From NCBI GenBank assembly GCA_003999685.1, contig CP021223.1, positions 1,488,001 to 1,552,000 of the forward strand: a DNA stretch of 64,000 bases, given 5' to 3'. Position numbers and translations under genes: made by a program. The notes below the pieces were generated by a model that worked only from the letters and a program-made list of their open reading frames with translations, was not told the DNA's origin and did not search any database. The DNA is from Taiwanofungus camphoratus. Its lineage: Eukaryota > Basidiomycota > Agaricomycetes > Polyporales > Taiwanofungaceae. Shown piece by piece: positions 47,063 to 59,962 of this stretch (the stretch's first letter is position 1; each line of letters starts with the position of its first letter).

Positions 47063-47907
47063 GGCGCTTGTCTGGACCAAGTCGCGAGACGAGATCAGTA
47101 GAACGCCCGTACCACTCAGCTGCGTGATTCTCTCAACTTGAAAAGTCGCACGCGACATATGATAATTTCAAGCATTTTGACCACGAGTGCCAACGTTCAA
47201 TGTTCAACGCCGAATCTTGAGCCCTCATTGACTTTGCCATAACCACATTAGAGTCAAAAACTGCCTAGAACACATGAATCTCGAATTGCTTCCACCCTGG
47301 CCGTGCAAGAATCTAAGTACACGTGTGCGGAAAACGTTCACAGCGGCACGCCTGGAAAGGCGGCTGTTATAAAGTTGGATCCGGGACCAGGTCCAGGGAA
47401 AAGCAGATAACAGACTTGGAAATGGCGCACATTCTCCACGCAAACACGCTGAGAACACGCCGTGGGCTGTGCCTTCAACGGTGCAGCCTCAGGGAATCAT
47501 TCAACGCGCACACAGGCGCGAGAATTGCCGGGACGCCGGGGGTTGCCGAGGAGGAGCGGATGCTGACGGATGGCGGCTTATGGATAAAACATATATACAG
47601 CAAGCAGAAACGAGCGTTATGTTGTTGCCCTCTGGAGTCGTCGGTGGTGCTTTGCTCTCTCAGGTGGATCCCATGAAATACCTCCTAGAGCCGCTCACCA
47701 TTCCCCAACATCGCCCGTCTCTCCGTCGACAACGCAACGGCCCTCCAGCTCAGCGCGAGAACAACAACAATAGACCTTAGGTAATGCAAACAACGCGCCT
47801 TTGTCCTCCTTCTCGGTCAATCGCCTAACGCACAAATGAACGCAGGCACTTAAAGTACCAGAGACCAGACTGCAGGTACTGGTCTCCGTTGCTTGCAGCT
47901 GCCCTTC
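47063..47907. other. Divergent promoter region (amidohydrolase A / TRP-like gene)
   Basis: 845 bp between head-to-head genes. No gene is supported. A TATA-like stretch (AACATATATACAG, about 47588) and a hairpin at 47861-47886 are the only distinct features. Confidence 0.5.
47861..47886 (+). promoter_or_regulatory. Hairpin in the putative 5' leader of the TRP-like gene
   Basis: GAGACCAG (47861-47868) and CTGGTCTC (47879-47886) form a perfect 8-bp stem with a 10-nt loop, 21 bp before the start codon. It could affect translation of the mRNA or be a dimeric factor site. Confidence 0.4.
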
Positions 47908-50412
47908 ATGTTATTCTCCGTCGCCCGGCTGCGACTTGCTCTCGCCTCTGCTGCTCTTTTCTTCTCCTTCAGCCAAGCCCGCGAAGAAGTCCTCTGTCAG
48001 TGCAGATCTCACGCCCCCGCTTTCCCCCATTCAGCACTGACGCCTTCTTGCCGATTTTAGTTGCCTCTTCGGTATCCTACTGTACCCCCCCGGAGGAAAT
48101 TCTCGTCGAGCAGCTCGACGTAACATACTTCAGGTCGAACAATTCCATCTCCTTCAACGTCTCCGCAGCAAGCATCGTACGTCCCCCCGCATTCTTGATT
48201 TTCGTACCGAACATCTCTCACCCCGCACATCTCGTAGCTCCCCAACGTCAATGTATCCGCCAACGTATATCTCAATGTGTACGGCCTGCAGCCCGTTAAT
48301 TATACGATCAATCTCTGCTCCCTCTTCGATGGGATCCTCTGCCCCCTCCCACAGTACAACTTCACCGGATCAGACTCACTTCCCATACCATCTAGTGTCG
48401 ACATCACATCCAAGATCCCCGGAATCGCGTACAAGATCCCCAACTTAGAAGCATTTGCTCAAATATCACTAATCGAGGTCAGCACTAATCAGGTAAAGGC
48501 ATGCGTGCAGGCGACCCTGTCCAATGGCTGGTCTGCACGGCAGAAGGGTGTAGAATGGACAACAGCCGCCATGGCGCTCCTTGCGCTGGCCTCAGCGATC
48601 TGGCAATCCGTGGTAGCCGACGCCCTCGCCCTTGCACCGATTCGCCTGCTCGACCTCATCTACCTCTTCCAAACGATCGCCGTCTCCGGCCTGCTCGGAC
48701 TGGACTACCCCTCTATCTACACCTACTTCACGCTCAACTTCGCCTGGGTGCTCGGCCTCTTCGCCGCATCGCCGTCCTCCCCTATCCAGAACTCGATCAA
48801 CAGCATGCGCCACCGCACTGGCGGCAACCTCGCGGACGCCAGCACCGGCGGCGCGGTCCCGCTCGTGAACCGCAAGCTGAGCCCGTACAACTTTGGCGGC
48901 TCGTCCTCGACGTTCTCCGTGTCGCAGTCGCTGCTCGCGCGTTTCGCCTCACTGCCGCACGTCAACCTCGCGAATGCTGGTCCGCGCAAGCTCGTGGCGG
49001 CGGCGTTGAATCGCACGGCGGTGCTCGTCACGGGCAACGTCGAGACAGTGACGTCGGAGTCGTCGAACGTGCTCGAGGCCGGGATCCCTATTTATGTGAA
49101 TTCGATAGGCATTGCTACGGCCAATGCCTTCATGACGATCTTTCTCATCACGCTCATCTACGCAGCGGTCGTACTAGGAGCCCTGGCCCTAGGATACGCG
49201 GCGTTCCTCGGCCTCGGCCATGTGTCCTGGGGCAGGCAGAGAACGTATAGCTATCCAGGACTGAAACTGGGTTACCTCCCCTTCGCTCGCGCCTGGGGCT
49301 TGCGGGCGGCTTTGTGCACTGTCATCCCCGTGCTTGTTTTTGCTTTTTACCAGTGGACACTGAAGGACTCATGGCTCTCCGTGCTACTGTCTGTCATCCT
49401 CCTCCTGATCATCCTAGCACTCATTCTTCCACCTGTGTTCTTTGTGCTTCGTCCCCATCTACCTTATTTCCTATCAAGGACACGTGAAACCACAGCTTCT
49501 GCCTCACCGTCCCTCGTCCCTCTTACCGCGCCCTTCCTCCCGGGGCGCATCTACTACATCGTACTCATCGCTGTTGCTATGCTTGTGAAGGCGCTGGTCA
49601 CCGCGTTTGCCTCGTCTCATGGGCTTGTGCAAGCGATTATCTCCCTCGTCGTCGACGTGCTCCTCCTCGCCGCTATAGTTCTCATGAAGCCGCACCGCAC
49701 ACGCCACGCTGACATCCTGCAGGGCTATCTCGCCATCACACGCGTGGTCACCTCGGGGCTCCTGATCGCGCTCGGGCAGAGCCTCGCATTGGCTGCGATC
49801 CCGCGCGTCGTCATCGGGTGCATCGTTGGCGTGCTCTTCTCGATCGCGGTCGTCGTCATGTTTCTCGACACCCTCGTCAACATGGGCGTTTGGCGTCTCG
49901 TCAAGCGCGGTCTGCCGTGCGGGCGGCGGCGGAGGGGCGACCGGGCGCTTGCGAGCAACGCGAGCCAGAGCGGGTCGGACTCGTCGGTGCTGGAGAAAGC
50001 CGGCGGCGAGCGCGACGCGGAGAAGTTGGGGCATGATACGCCCGGATACACCCCGGGCTCGTCGCAGCACTACTTCCACCGCCCGGAAAACCCAACCCCG
50101 CCCACGAGCGGTTCGCTCACGCCGGTCAGCCCGGAGAGCGTGCAGTACTCGCCGAGCACGAGCACGAGCACGACGCTCGGCGAGCCGTTGCCGCGTCGCT
50201 GGTCCTTCCAGCATTCACCACCGCCATCAGCCACAATGTCGCCTTCGTCGGGGTCGTACGTGACCACGTCGCGGCGGGGGTCGGTGACTCCCTCGCCTGT
50301 CACACCTGTGTCCGGGCTGCCTTCGACAAGGCACAGCCGACATCCGTCGGCTTCTGCGCCTCAGGCCTCTCCCATTATGGAGCGCTGTTCATTCGAAGGC
50401 CGCGCACTGTAG
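47908..50412 (+). CDS. TRP/FLC-like multispanning membrane protein with ML-like domain
   Basis: Three exons: 47908-47995, 48061-48176, 48238-50412; 792 residues. A signal peptide (MLFSVARLRLALASAALFFSFSQA region, residues 1-24) precedes a lumenal/extracellular ML-like domain (about 25-190) with paired Cys and several N-glycosylation sequons (NNS, NVS, NYT, NFT). About nine membrane segments occupy 200-590. A cytosolic Ser/Pro-rich tail of 190 residues follows, with many S/T-P sites and a basic RRRRGDR patch at its start. This layout matches fungal TRP-like proteins of the flavin-carrier (FLC)/Pkd2 group, implicated in calcium handling, cell-wall integrity and FAD transport into the ER. Ion conduction has been shown for only some relatives, so the exact role is open. 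Confidence 0.83.
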
Positions 50413-50840
50413 ATCTCTTATTGTTCCAATCCTAATGTCGTCAGTCTCGTTCTGGGCACTTAAGCATTATTCGTAATAGCTTGGTTTCTCAACATCTCTA
50501 ACACACTCCATTGACCAGTCCTTCTCACACTCAAACCTTGATCCTTGCATTCCCCATTTGCCATCTAGCCTCTTCCGCATGCATCCCACGCCGCCAGTCT
50601 GCATCTCATCGCATTTTCGATACCTCACACTCGTTTACCTTAGATTTAGAATAGCAACGACGCTGTAAACTATCCTGTATAACTTTATTTTAGTGCGAAC
50701 GAATGCGAATAATTGAATATTTCCATGGATGCCCGAACGTCCGCGCGATAGAGACCGACGAGCCGGAAATTCCCGAAAGCAAGCCAGTTTGAGTGACGAG
50801 GACTTGTCAACGGCCTGCACGGACGAATTCTTTCCGCACC
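50413..50840. other. Intergenic, promoter of ATP synthase OSCP gene
   Basis: 428 bp between same-strand genes; no gene, repeat or RNA seen. Confidence 0.5.
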
Positions 50841-51596
50841 ATGTTGCTCTCTTCTGCACGCTCAGCAGCGGCCTCTGCTGGCCTTGGACGGCGAGCTGCT
50901 AGCTCTCTCGCCCTCAAGTACTCTAATGCTGTCTTTAATGCAGCCCTCTCTAAGTCTCCCCAAACCCTCAACAAGGTCCAGACAGAGCTCAACGCCATTT
51001 CCTCGTCTATCAAAGAGGTCCCCGCGTTCAGCACGTTTGTGACGAACCCGACGCTTTCCGTGGAGGACCGTTCGAAGGGGCTGGCCGTGCTGTACGAGAC
51101 TGTGGAGGGGAGCGGGGCGAAGAAGGACACCGTCTCGGACATCACCAAAAACCTGTTCTCAGTCCTCTCCGAGAACGGCAGACTCGCTGAGGCGCAGGGT
51201 GTTATTGAGGGGTTCAACGAGCTCGTTTCGAGTTACAAGGGAGAGCTGACCGTGACGATCACATCGGCGACGCCGTTGCCGCGGGATGTGCAGTCACGTC
51301 TGGAGTCGACGCTCAAGCAGTCGCAGGCGGCTCAGCAAGCAAAGTCTGTGAAGGTGGCGAACAAGGTATGCGTTCTCTGTTCATTATGCTCAACCTGGGG
51401 AAACTGAAATTTCCGCGGTAGATCAACCCTGCGGTATTGGGAGGCATTGTTGTCGACTTCGGAGACAAGACTCTGGACCTGAGCGTTGCAAACCGCGTCA
51501 CAAGGCTCAACAACCTCCTCCAGCGTCAGTTGCTCCTCCCTATCATTGTCTAGTTTATTTACTAATTCTACTTTTCGAAATCCAGAATCTGTTTAA
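50841..51596 (+). CDS. ATP5: Mitochondrial ATP synthase subunit OSCP (subunit 5)
   Basis: Three exons: 50841-51365, 51422-51524, 51586-51596; 212 residues. OSCP ties the F1 head to the peripheral stalk of the F1Fo ATP synthase in the inner membrane. The first 25 residues (MLLSSARSAAASAGLGRRAA) are a mitochondrial presequence. The family pattern follows: KYSNAVFNAALSK, FVTNPTLS, NLFSVLSENGRLAEAQGVIEGF, LTVTITSATPL and the hallmark C-terminal INPAVLGGIVVDFGDKTLDL with SVANRVTRLNNLL. The last exon codes only for the final residues QSV and the stop (11 nt), which is unusually short for a terminal coding exon. Confidence 0.95.
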
Positions 51597-51776
51597 TTGG
51601 TAGCTTTAGATCAGGCTGTGTAGTTTGTTGATGCAAAGACTTTTCTACCTCATTCATCACCGTATGCTTTTGCCACATGACGGCACTTCGGGATCGTCGG
51701 TGATGACAGACCAAGGAAAACAAAGCTGTGCGATGAATATATAATACACCACGTTTGCAGATAAGGCGGTGGCAGA

Positions 51777-54700
51777 CTAGTCCCTCAACAGATCTACAAC
51801 TTTGCGCCTGGGCGAAATGATAGCAATTACTTTACTTTCGAAATCCAACAAATCTCCGCCTTCCGTGACCACCATCTCATGAGCATCTTCAGGCTCAACT
51901 TGACCACCTAGCAACTTTTCGACATTCGTTGAACCCAGTGCAATAGCTTGCGCCTTAGTTATTTGCCCGCCAGCCTCTAAAGCAGCCTGTGTATCTGTTA
52001 GTGTATTTCTCGCAAACACGACAGATGAGCGTACCCAGCCAATGTCGAAACGGGTATTGCGGGCGCTCCAAGCTTCCTCGATGCCGATTCCCACCGTTAC
52101 ATTGTGCTCCAGCAATAGCGCAATTGAGCTTTGTTCAGTCAAGGGGAGTCCCGGAAGGCTGCAGACACAAATGCATTAGCCGAATGTAGACCAATTCCAA
52201 CAATACTCACATCCTTAGACGTTCCCATATTGTTGGGAAGGGCCTGGCAGGGACTTGAATGATTCCAACATTGGCCTCAGCGATCTCCTTCGCAAGAATG
52301 TGAGCCTCGACCGCTCCCGAGATGGTCATCTTGATCGGGTTGCCGAATCTGTGCTCTACTTCTTTCTTGAGAAGGATCAAGGTGGCTATCACATCCGCAC
52401 CGTCGGCGTCGACGACCAGAGTAGTTTCGCCCTAATCACGACCGTCACACCACCTTAGTATCGGTTCCGTAGAAATATGATATCAACAGCGAAGACTGAC
52501 CTCGCTAACGGCCCTGAACCATTGCCCTGCATCCCCCTCGTCCGGCTCCAGCAGTAGTCTACGCAGAGTTGCAATTTGGGTGCTGATGCTCGGCACACCA
52601 CCGAAGTGTCTCACGGTTACGTGCAATGCATTCACGTCCTGAATCACGGCGCCCTCTTCGAGCTTGTGCATAGCACCAGTGTAGAATGAGGTACTGAGAC
52701 CTGCATAAAAGCGTCTGTGGGTTGGTGCCGTGATCGCTGTCGTTACACCTGCCCTGTACGCGAGACTAAAGACGGTTCCACGAATGAGTCAATGCCGAAG
52801 TCCAGTAAAGGTACCAAATATTGCTCACAGCGTATCGCGTCCGCCGTACTGTAGACCATCTACGGCACGAACGAGTGCACTATCCCCGCCCACTATCGTG
52901 GGCACCTTCTGCAACAATGGATCATAAACGTAACCATCGTTCGTCGATGCTTCGGCCGAGATCTCTTCCAGACCTAGCTGAGAGCCAAAGGTAGCAAGCC
53001 CCGGCGAAATTGAGCCCCCCTTGGCGTCGATGACATGGGTATTCGCCATGAGTGGCGGCGTCGCACAAGATGCATACGTCCCAGAACATGAGATGGATCC
53101 GTTCACCACGACTACAACACCCGAGTCTACTCCTTGTGCAGTGTACACCTCTTGCACAGCACCTGAAACAATCGCAAACACGTTCTTCACGTTGATGAAG
53201 AGTACCACATCTGTCTCTGCTTTCTTGGGCTCTAGCGGTGGGAGACCTTCATATTTCACCGCGTCCGCCGCCTCCTTGTCGAAGTTTGGCACCTTGGGCT
53301 TTTGCTGGAAGACCGCAGGCTTGGTGATGGTGTGAGGTGACTCGAGCTGCGGAATGCCGTCAATAAATACCTGTCTGGGTGTTGCACCAAGTGCAAGTGG
53401 GTGACTGTCCCAGACAACTAGGTCTAAGCGGAACGCGAGAAACGTCAGTATGATAGATCGTGCTGAGCCGAATGTACCCACCAGCATCCCAGCCTGCGAT
53501 CCAATGATAATCTTTCAGAGAGTGGAGAACATGCTGTGATGATTTACATACCCTCTTTCACATAGCCGATCCTATGGCCCATTCCCATTATTTCTGCAGG
53601 TGTACTTGTCACGGCAGCAATAGCCAAGTTCTCGGGCAGACCATACACATAGGCTTGTTGCGCTTCGTAGAGGAGGTACCTCGAGTCTAGGACCGGATGG
53701 TCGCTCTACCGGTCACACGTAAGTATCGTCGGGCTATCGACGTGTTATGAATACCAATTACCTTCATGACTACGCGCAGTCCGTGCTGCGCGAGGATACG
53801 AGGAGCAAACTCAGAGCCACGGTAAGCCTCACGTTTGTATCTGGAAACCTCACATCCATCAGAAAAAAACCTGACGATTAGATTCCAGTTACCTTGCGTT
53901 CGCGGCAAACATAGCAACAGCAGGAGGGTGATCTTTGGTGTAGGCTTGAGCAAAGAGCTGTGGGCGAATTGACAAACAATTTACCATAAGCTTGCTTCAG
54001 GACGTCTGGAACCAGGTATGCCTCATGCGCATGGTGGAATGCTGCTATCGGGAATTGGAATTCATTCGACAGCTGTCGGGCATCAAACAGTGAGTCGATA
54101 CAACTTTCAACTGCCACTGAATTACACACCCTCACAATGTCGTCCAGATCCACGGTCTCATAACAATGAATCTGCACCTATATGTGATTCAGCATCATGC
54201 GAGCAACGCTTGGGTATACAAAGCTATCGCCTACCTTGACGCGACCTCTCAGGACATCCACTAGCGACTCCCATTGAAGGTCTTCAGGGAATGGCGTATT
54301 ATCTAATACATCCCACCGCCCAGCGAGAGCGTTCATGCAGTACTGATCCTGGGCGTCTTTGATCTGCTTCGCTTGGTTGTATCTGGTACAACAGGCTCAG
54401 AACGGATTCAAGAAGACATGTCCGTCAGTCACTTACGCCTCCCTAAATGCCCAAATAGTGTCCATTCGCGTGCTGCCATAGACTCTGCCTGTTTGAAGTA
54501 TATGAATGAGACAATTAGGTTATTCTGACTGGATAGAGGCTCCTACTGGGGTTCTCTCCTGCAACGAACAGTCATTATGATCAGAAATTAAGCGATGGAA
54601 GGAAGCCTTACCACATGCATGTCTGTCACGGATTCCTTCATTAAAAACACAGGAGCATTAAACTATAGTACAACGACTCACTTCATTTGGCGCCATCTCG

Positions 54701-55591
54701 GACGTCCGGAAGTCTCAAGGAAAGAACTGTTAATTTGATAGGGAGGCTCAAGAAGCATAGAACTTGGTGAGCGCTCGGCCGTCTTGCGAAGCTTGATAGT
54801 GAACCCTTGCCCGCCTGCGACAACATTCAGATCTGCTAGTTTGCATGAACCGAACCAGGAACATACATACCGATAGCATTGGCAGAACCAGGCAACACGA
54901 GCGCGGTCGTAACACCACCAGCGATGGACAGTTCGTACGACGCGTCATGAGTATTCAAACCGTCGAGGGACCTGAGCCAAGGCTGTATAGTGCCCTTGAG
55001 CGAGTTGTCATCGCCGCTGGCTCCTTCGAGGGCCGGGCTTGACGCATCGCCAATGTGAGAATGAAGATCAACAATTCTGCGCAACGGCGAGGTCTCTTCA
55101 TGATTTTAGACCGACAAGGTGAGTCCAGTGACCACATACCCAGGAGTAACCCATGCGTTCTTCACATCAATGACGACAAGGTCATCCCTGTACGAATTCA
55201 AGGTCGCTCGACTGACGTGCCCGACACCCTTGATCAGCCCTTTGTCAAGCAGAACATCCGCATGGATGACCTCTGTGCCGTTCTCAGCACCTGTCCATAT
55301 CCTAGCATTCTTTAGGAGTGTGGGCTTCGTTCCCGGCACATAACGGTCTGACTGTTTGCGCTTGTGAAAGTCCGGGGATGGGCCAGGTGCGAGGCTAAGA
55401 GAGCGACAGCGAGAAAGCGCGGCAGCTGCGTGAGGAGAGAGCCTTCTTTCGCGGTACGCATTGTACGCGTTCAAGCCTGGTGCGAGCGCTGCCACCAAGA
55501 GAGTGAAAAGTACGCAGCCATAGATATATCTAAGTTTACGCCTCGTCCAGGCCGTTGAGACAGGCTCTACGAAATGGAGTGTTTTTTCCAT
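51777..55591 (-). CDS. Membrane-anchored amidohydrolase-superfamily enzyme, copy B
   Basis: A multi-exon paralogue of copy A, of similar length (about 900 residues) and organisation. The start MEKTLHF at 55591 leads to a basic patch (RRKLR) and one hydrophobic segment (YIYGCVLFTLLVAALAPGL), again a type II anchor. Exon 1 ends at TPG, and exon 2 supplies IVDLHSHIG with the metal HxH. Later motifs: GGVTTALVLPGSANAIG, FHHAHEAYLVPDVL, SDHPVLDSRYLL and the composite-domain stretch ADLVVWDSHPL. All expected metal ligands are kept. The C-terminal third (LVRAVDGLQYGGRDTL, NVEKLLGG) also matches copy A. Copies A and B differ widely outside the motifs, so the duplication is old. Confidence 0.82.
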
Positions 55592-56525
55592 CGCAGGACT
55601 GCTGCGTAGGCCACTCTGAAAGCGAAGATGCAGACGTCAGTTAGTGTATAGACTCAGTATGGGCCACTAGCGCCCTGGTCGAATGTTATACGCACGACAA
55701 CACCGCTGCAGTCGCGTTTCGTGTGGGCGGTGGAAAGTCGCTGGCACACGCGTCCTGCGTACGCTCGCAAGCTGCTCTCACACACGACTGAAATGGTGAG
55801 CTTGAACGGCGTTCTCCTTAACCGTGCCTGGGACGGACCGAGATAAGCTACTTAAGGTGATTATACATGTATATACGTAGTACATAGGCCGACACTGTAT
55901 CCTCTGACGAGCAGGTCGTTGGGCTCCAGAGGTGGAGGTACAGACTGCTCGTCCATTCCTACACTCGTTCGGTTCGCGTCTGTCGAGAGTTGAGACAGCA
56001 GTAGATTCTCTTCACTCAAAGGGTGTACCAATGAGAGCGTGCACACGTAAATGGAGCTTGTCAGCTTCGCTAACATATGAGATATTGAACAATGACGCGA
56101 GCGATAATTCACTGAAAGACCCATAAGGCGCACGGACGCGTATGCGCAACTGGTAGTGATGCATAGATGATCATGCAGACAGCTCAATCACTACTAAAAC
56201 TAGAGAGGGAGCCGACAAGAGACTGAGCCAGGGCAGCAGAACGGTGCAATCGTGCTTGAATAAGAGAATGCCTAAGTCATGAAGGTAGAACACACTTTGA
56301 AAATAAGACATGCAGGTTACACTTTTGTTTCTCACCGCAGGACGTCCAAATGGTTGCAGTTCAAGTTCATTGATCGCTGATGCGGCCAACGCGCTGAAAG
56401 CGTGACGTGCGTGACGCAGATCTACAGATCACTATCCATAACGAATGGCCATGTGACTTCCGCGTTTTAAGATCACTGAACTTTTAAAGTGAGGGCAGAG
56501 AAGGTTTGCAAGTATCCGTACAGAT
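55592..56525. other. Divergent promoter region (amidohydrolase B / HDA1-type gene)
   Basis: 934 bp between head-to-head genes. Several short open frames occur without family resemblance; no RNA gene or repeat seen. Confidence 0.5.
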
Positions 56526-59494
56526 ATGGCCACCTCCATCCCGGCAGAAATTGACCATCAGGATGTACAGATGGATATCGATGCTCCTCAACCGGGGACG
56601 TCCACCTCGACCGCGATGCGTGTTGACCGCAGTGAACCATTACCCCGAGCTTCCTCCCTCCCGCCTTCTCTCCGTCCTTCCGAAATCCAGGTAGGATATG
56701 TCTATGATGCAAAGATGATGTTGCATAGTTGTTCCCGCGGCCATCACGAGGAACAGCCTGAACGTATTTCGCGTATATTCGATATTCTCAAAGAAAATGG
56801 TTGTCTAAGCAAGATGAGAAGACTCCCCATCAGGCGCATACTACGAGAGGAAGCCTTGCTGGTTCACAGCGAAGCCCTCTGGGACAAAGTCCTCGCCATA
56901 CATTGTAGGACGTTTTAGGTTTTATCGGTGTTATGTTACTGAGTGTCTTTCATCCGTCTAGCAATGACTGATCAGGACATAGCTGATTCTGCTTCGTATT
57001 ATGATGAACTTTCTCTTTACGTGCATCAGTCTACCCCATATGCCGCGCAACTTAGCGCTGGTGGTGTTGTTGAGGCTGCACTTGCGGTCGCTCGCGGTGA
57101 AGTTAAGAAGTCATTTGCCATAGTCCGGCCACCCGGCCACCATGCTGAGCCAGAAGAACACATGGGCTTTTGTTTTTTCAACAACGTTTCCATTGCAACA
57201 AAAGTTGTACAGCTCAGAACATCGGTCAAGAAGGTCATGATTTTGGATTGGTAAATCTATTCAACCTCCAGACATACAAATGCTGATAGCATTGAACGAA
57301 GGGATATTCATCACGGTAGGCCACATCGTGAATTGAATAACTATCAGAACGATATCTTGACATTCATCAAGGTAATGGAACCCAGCGGACTTTCTATGAT
57401 GACCCATCGGTGCTCTACGTATCCCTCCACCGCTACGAGGGAGGTTATTTCTATCCAAACGGTCCATTTGGGAGCATGGTGTCCTGTGGCCAAGGTCCAG
57501 GACTTGGCTAGTACGCAGTCCTACAGTATATCAGTCCATAAATACTAATTCCGGCACGCTAGCTCCGTCAACATCCCTTGGCCAGAGAAGGGCATGGGTG
57601 ATGCAGATTACATCCTAGCCTTCCAGAAGATTGTCATGCCTATCGCGGTTGAATTCGCACCAGAGCTAGTCATCAGTATGTTACTCAAGTCTCCTCTAGG
57701 TATTTTGCTTTACTGACGATGCTCTATTGACTCAGTCTCCTCCGGTTTCGATGCCGCAGACGGTGATGATCTAGGAGAATGCCATGTTTCCCCTACAGGC
57801 TACGCTCACATGACCCATATGCTCTCATCCCTTGCCAATGGCAAGCTCGTCGTCGCCTTAGAGGTACATACTCTATTGAGATTCTTTCGACACCCCCATC
57901 TCAATTTCACCCGGTGTTTTTTTATTCAGGGTGGGTACAGTCTTGACGCAATATCGGTGTCTGCCTTAGCAGTTGCCCAAGTCCTTTTGGGTGAACTTCC
58001 TCCGCAACTGGAACCTATGGTCGCTTCGGAAGTCGCAACGGAAACTCTATGGCAGGTTGCGATGGAACAGAGCAAATACTGGAACAACGTCGATCCGAAA
58101 GCCTGCGAACCGCTCGAAGGTCTGTATTGGGCCCTCTTCGAGAGGATTATTTCCAATGAAGGCCTCTTTATTTCACTTACAGACGTGGAGCCCATAACTT
58201 TCTCTATACCCGGTATTTATCTCTACCCTGTCAGTTTGCATCAGCCGCTGCTAATAGAATCTGCTCTAGAACTGCTCAAAGCACATCGGCAAGACTACTT
58301 ATTCAGAACTCATGGGATGGTAGAGGTCCCCCTTATGTCTGAAGCTCTCATACAAAGATTCAGCACTCAAGTCACTTGCACGTAGGTTGCTCCCCATAAG
58401 CTGTTGGCACTGTCTTTGACACATCCACAGACAAGATATAATGGAAAATCAGACGTTAGTCGTCTTCGTACATGAGTTGTAAGTCTTTGGAGTCAGAGCG
58501 AAATAAATCGGCTCATGCGAGCGTCCTTGGCACTCACAGCGGAAATCTTCGAGTCGAGCTGGACTCCGTAATGCTTTGTGATATCCGACTTGAACATTCG
58601 TATCTGGTCCTCCATCCTTCCGATATATTCTATGGCTGTTCTGACTACCGCCTCATCAGGTTGACTTTTCGAAAGAATTGATCAATTGGGTCAAGGATGC
58701 AGGCTATGCTCTACTGGACGTGAATGTCTTCCCGAAGCCGTTCGCAAAAGCAAAGGTCAGTGTTCGTACTTCCTGTCATTTGTCCCGAAAACAGGAACCG
58801 TTCCCAGACCAGGAAGACGGATGATTATGCAGGAGACGTCCTGACCTACCTATGGGACAACTACATACAGTGAGTCGCTCGTGTTCATCTATATTGCTTA
58901 GTTCAGTGACAATAACGACGTTTCTGAAGATTGACCCATGCTCGCCGGGTCGTTCTTATCGGTCATGGACCCGGCTGTGAAGCATTGATGGAACTTATGC
59001 GTGAACGCTGTAGGTTTCCTCGGGCGTCTTGCCGTATTGCATTTCCTAATTTCACCTGTACACGCTAGCGGTGAACGTTTTGGGATGTGTGAAGGCAGTT
59101 GTACAAGTCGTAGGGAATCATCACGTACCCGTGACTCCCAACAACAACCTTCGCCAGTGGTACTATGAGGTCTGTTCGGCTTTTTCCTAATCGCCTACTT
59201 AACCGCTAAAAATGACGAATATTGCAGAATTCGATGGTCGTGGTGCCGGCAAATCACACCATATTCAGTGACCAGAAGATCATGAGAAAGCATGGGAAAA
59301 TTGTCCGCACTGGCATGTTTCACTATATACCTGTTCGAAGGCTGTTGGTGACCCTGTGCGGTGTAGATGAAATCAAAGCGATCAAGCTCATTATAAAGGC
59401 CTTGCCTGTCATTCGGGAATTCGTTGCGAAACGGCTTCCCACTGCATCTCTTGCTAACGGCTATGCGACTCATGCAGAAGACACCAACATATGA
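56526..59494 (+). CDS. HDA1: Class II (Hda1-type) histone deacetylase with Arb2 domain
   Basis: Fourteen exons: 56526-56904, 56962-57250, 57302-57315, 57372-57510, 57563-57675, 57736-57863, 57930-58381, 58431-58478, 58540-58567, 58660-58755, 58808-58869, 58930-59009, 59069-59169, 59228-59494; 731 residues, close to yeast Hda1 (706). It removes acetyl groups from H3/H2B tails in repressed chromatin. The catalytic domain (about 55-400) is intact: [10 protein letters not shown] (His186/187), DIHHGNGTQ (Asp224, zinc), [11 protein letters not shown] (Asp317, zinc) and EGGY (Tyr357). The C-terminal Arb2-type alpha/beta fold (about 505-731: [31 protein letters not shown]) is typical of fungal Hda1. 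The 14-nt third exon carries the zinc-binding DIHH residues. Confidence 0.92.
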
Positions 59495-59962
59495 TTATCT
59501 ACTGATTTGTTGTGCTAATGTGTATTTATTGAGGGAAGTCGGTCTGTCATTGTTTGTCGATGCTTTCGTGTAATGGGTTTATTTGTACTAAGTCTAGTAG
59601 GGTGTCTTGTCACACTCTAGAAAGCTGTTTTTAGGACCTTTTAGTCATGCAGTGATAGTAACAAGCTGCAAGATGCATTGAATGTAGTTATCGTCCATCG
59701 CGAGCCTGGGTGGACGGTGTCTCATGTGTGGCAAGATATAAGACACTACATACCGAATCAGATACTTCGTTCTGTACTGGAAGATTGTCAGATTGTCACC
59801 CAAATTCCCTCGCTCTACGGACCAGTTCATGCAGAGGATTCGACAAGGACTCCTTTAAATGTGCATGCCACGCACGCAACATCCTTTCGGATACAACATG
59901 TTTAACTGTTCGGATGAACTCGCCTGCCGCCCATAGAGAACTCAGAAGAAGACTGTGAAACT
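59495..59962. other. Intergenic between HDA1-type gene and ERCC1
   Basis: 468 bp, A+T-rich; short open frames only, no supported gene. Confidence 0.5.

Noticed and set aside
49504-50214. 236-codon minus-strand frame inside the TRP-like gene
   Set aside because: Antisense shadow of a well-supported coding exon; Arg-rich composition mirrors the Ser/Pro codons of the sense strand.
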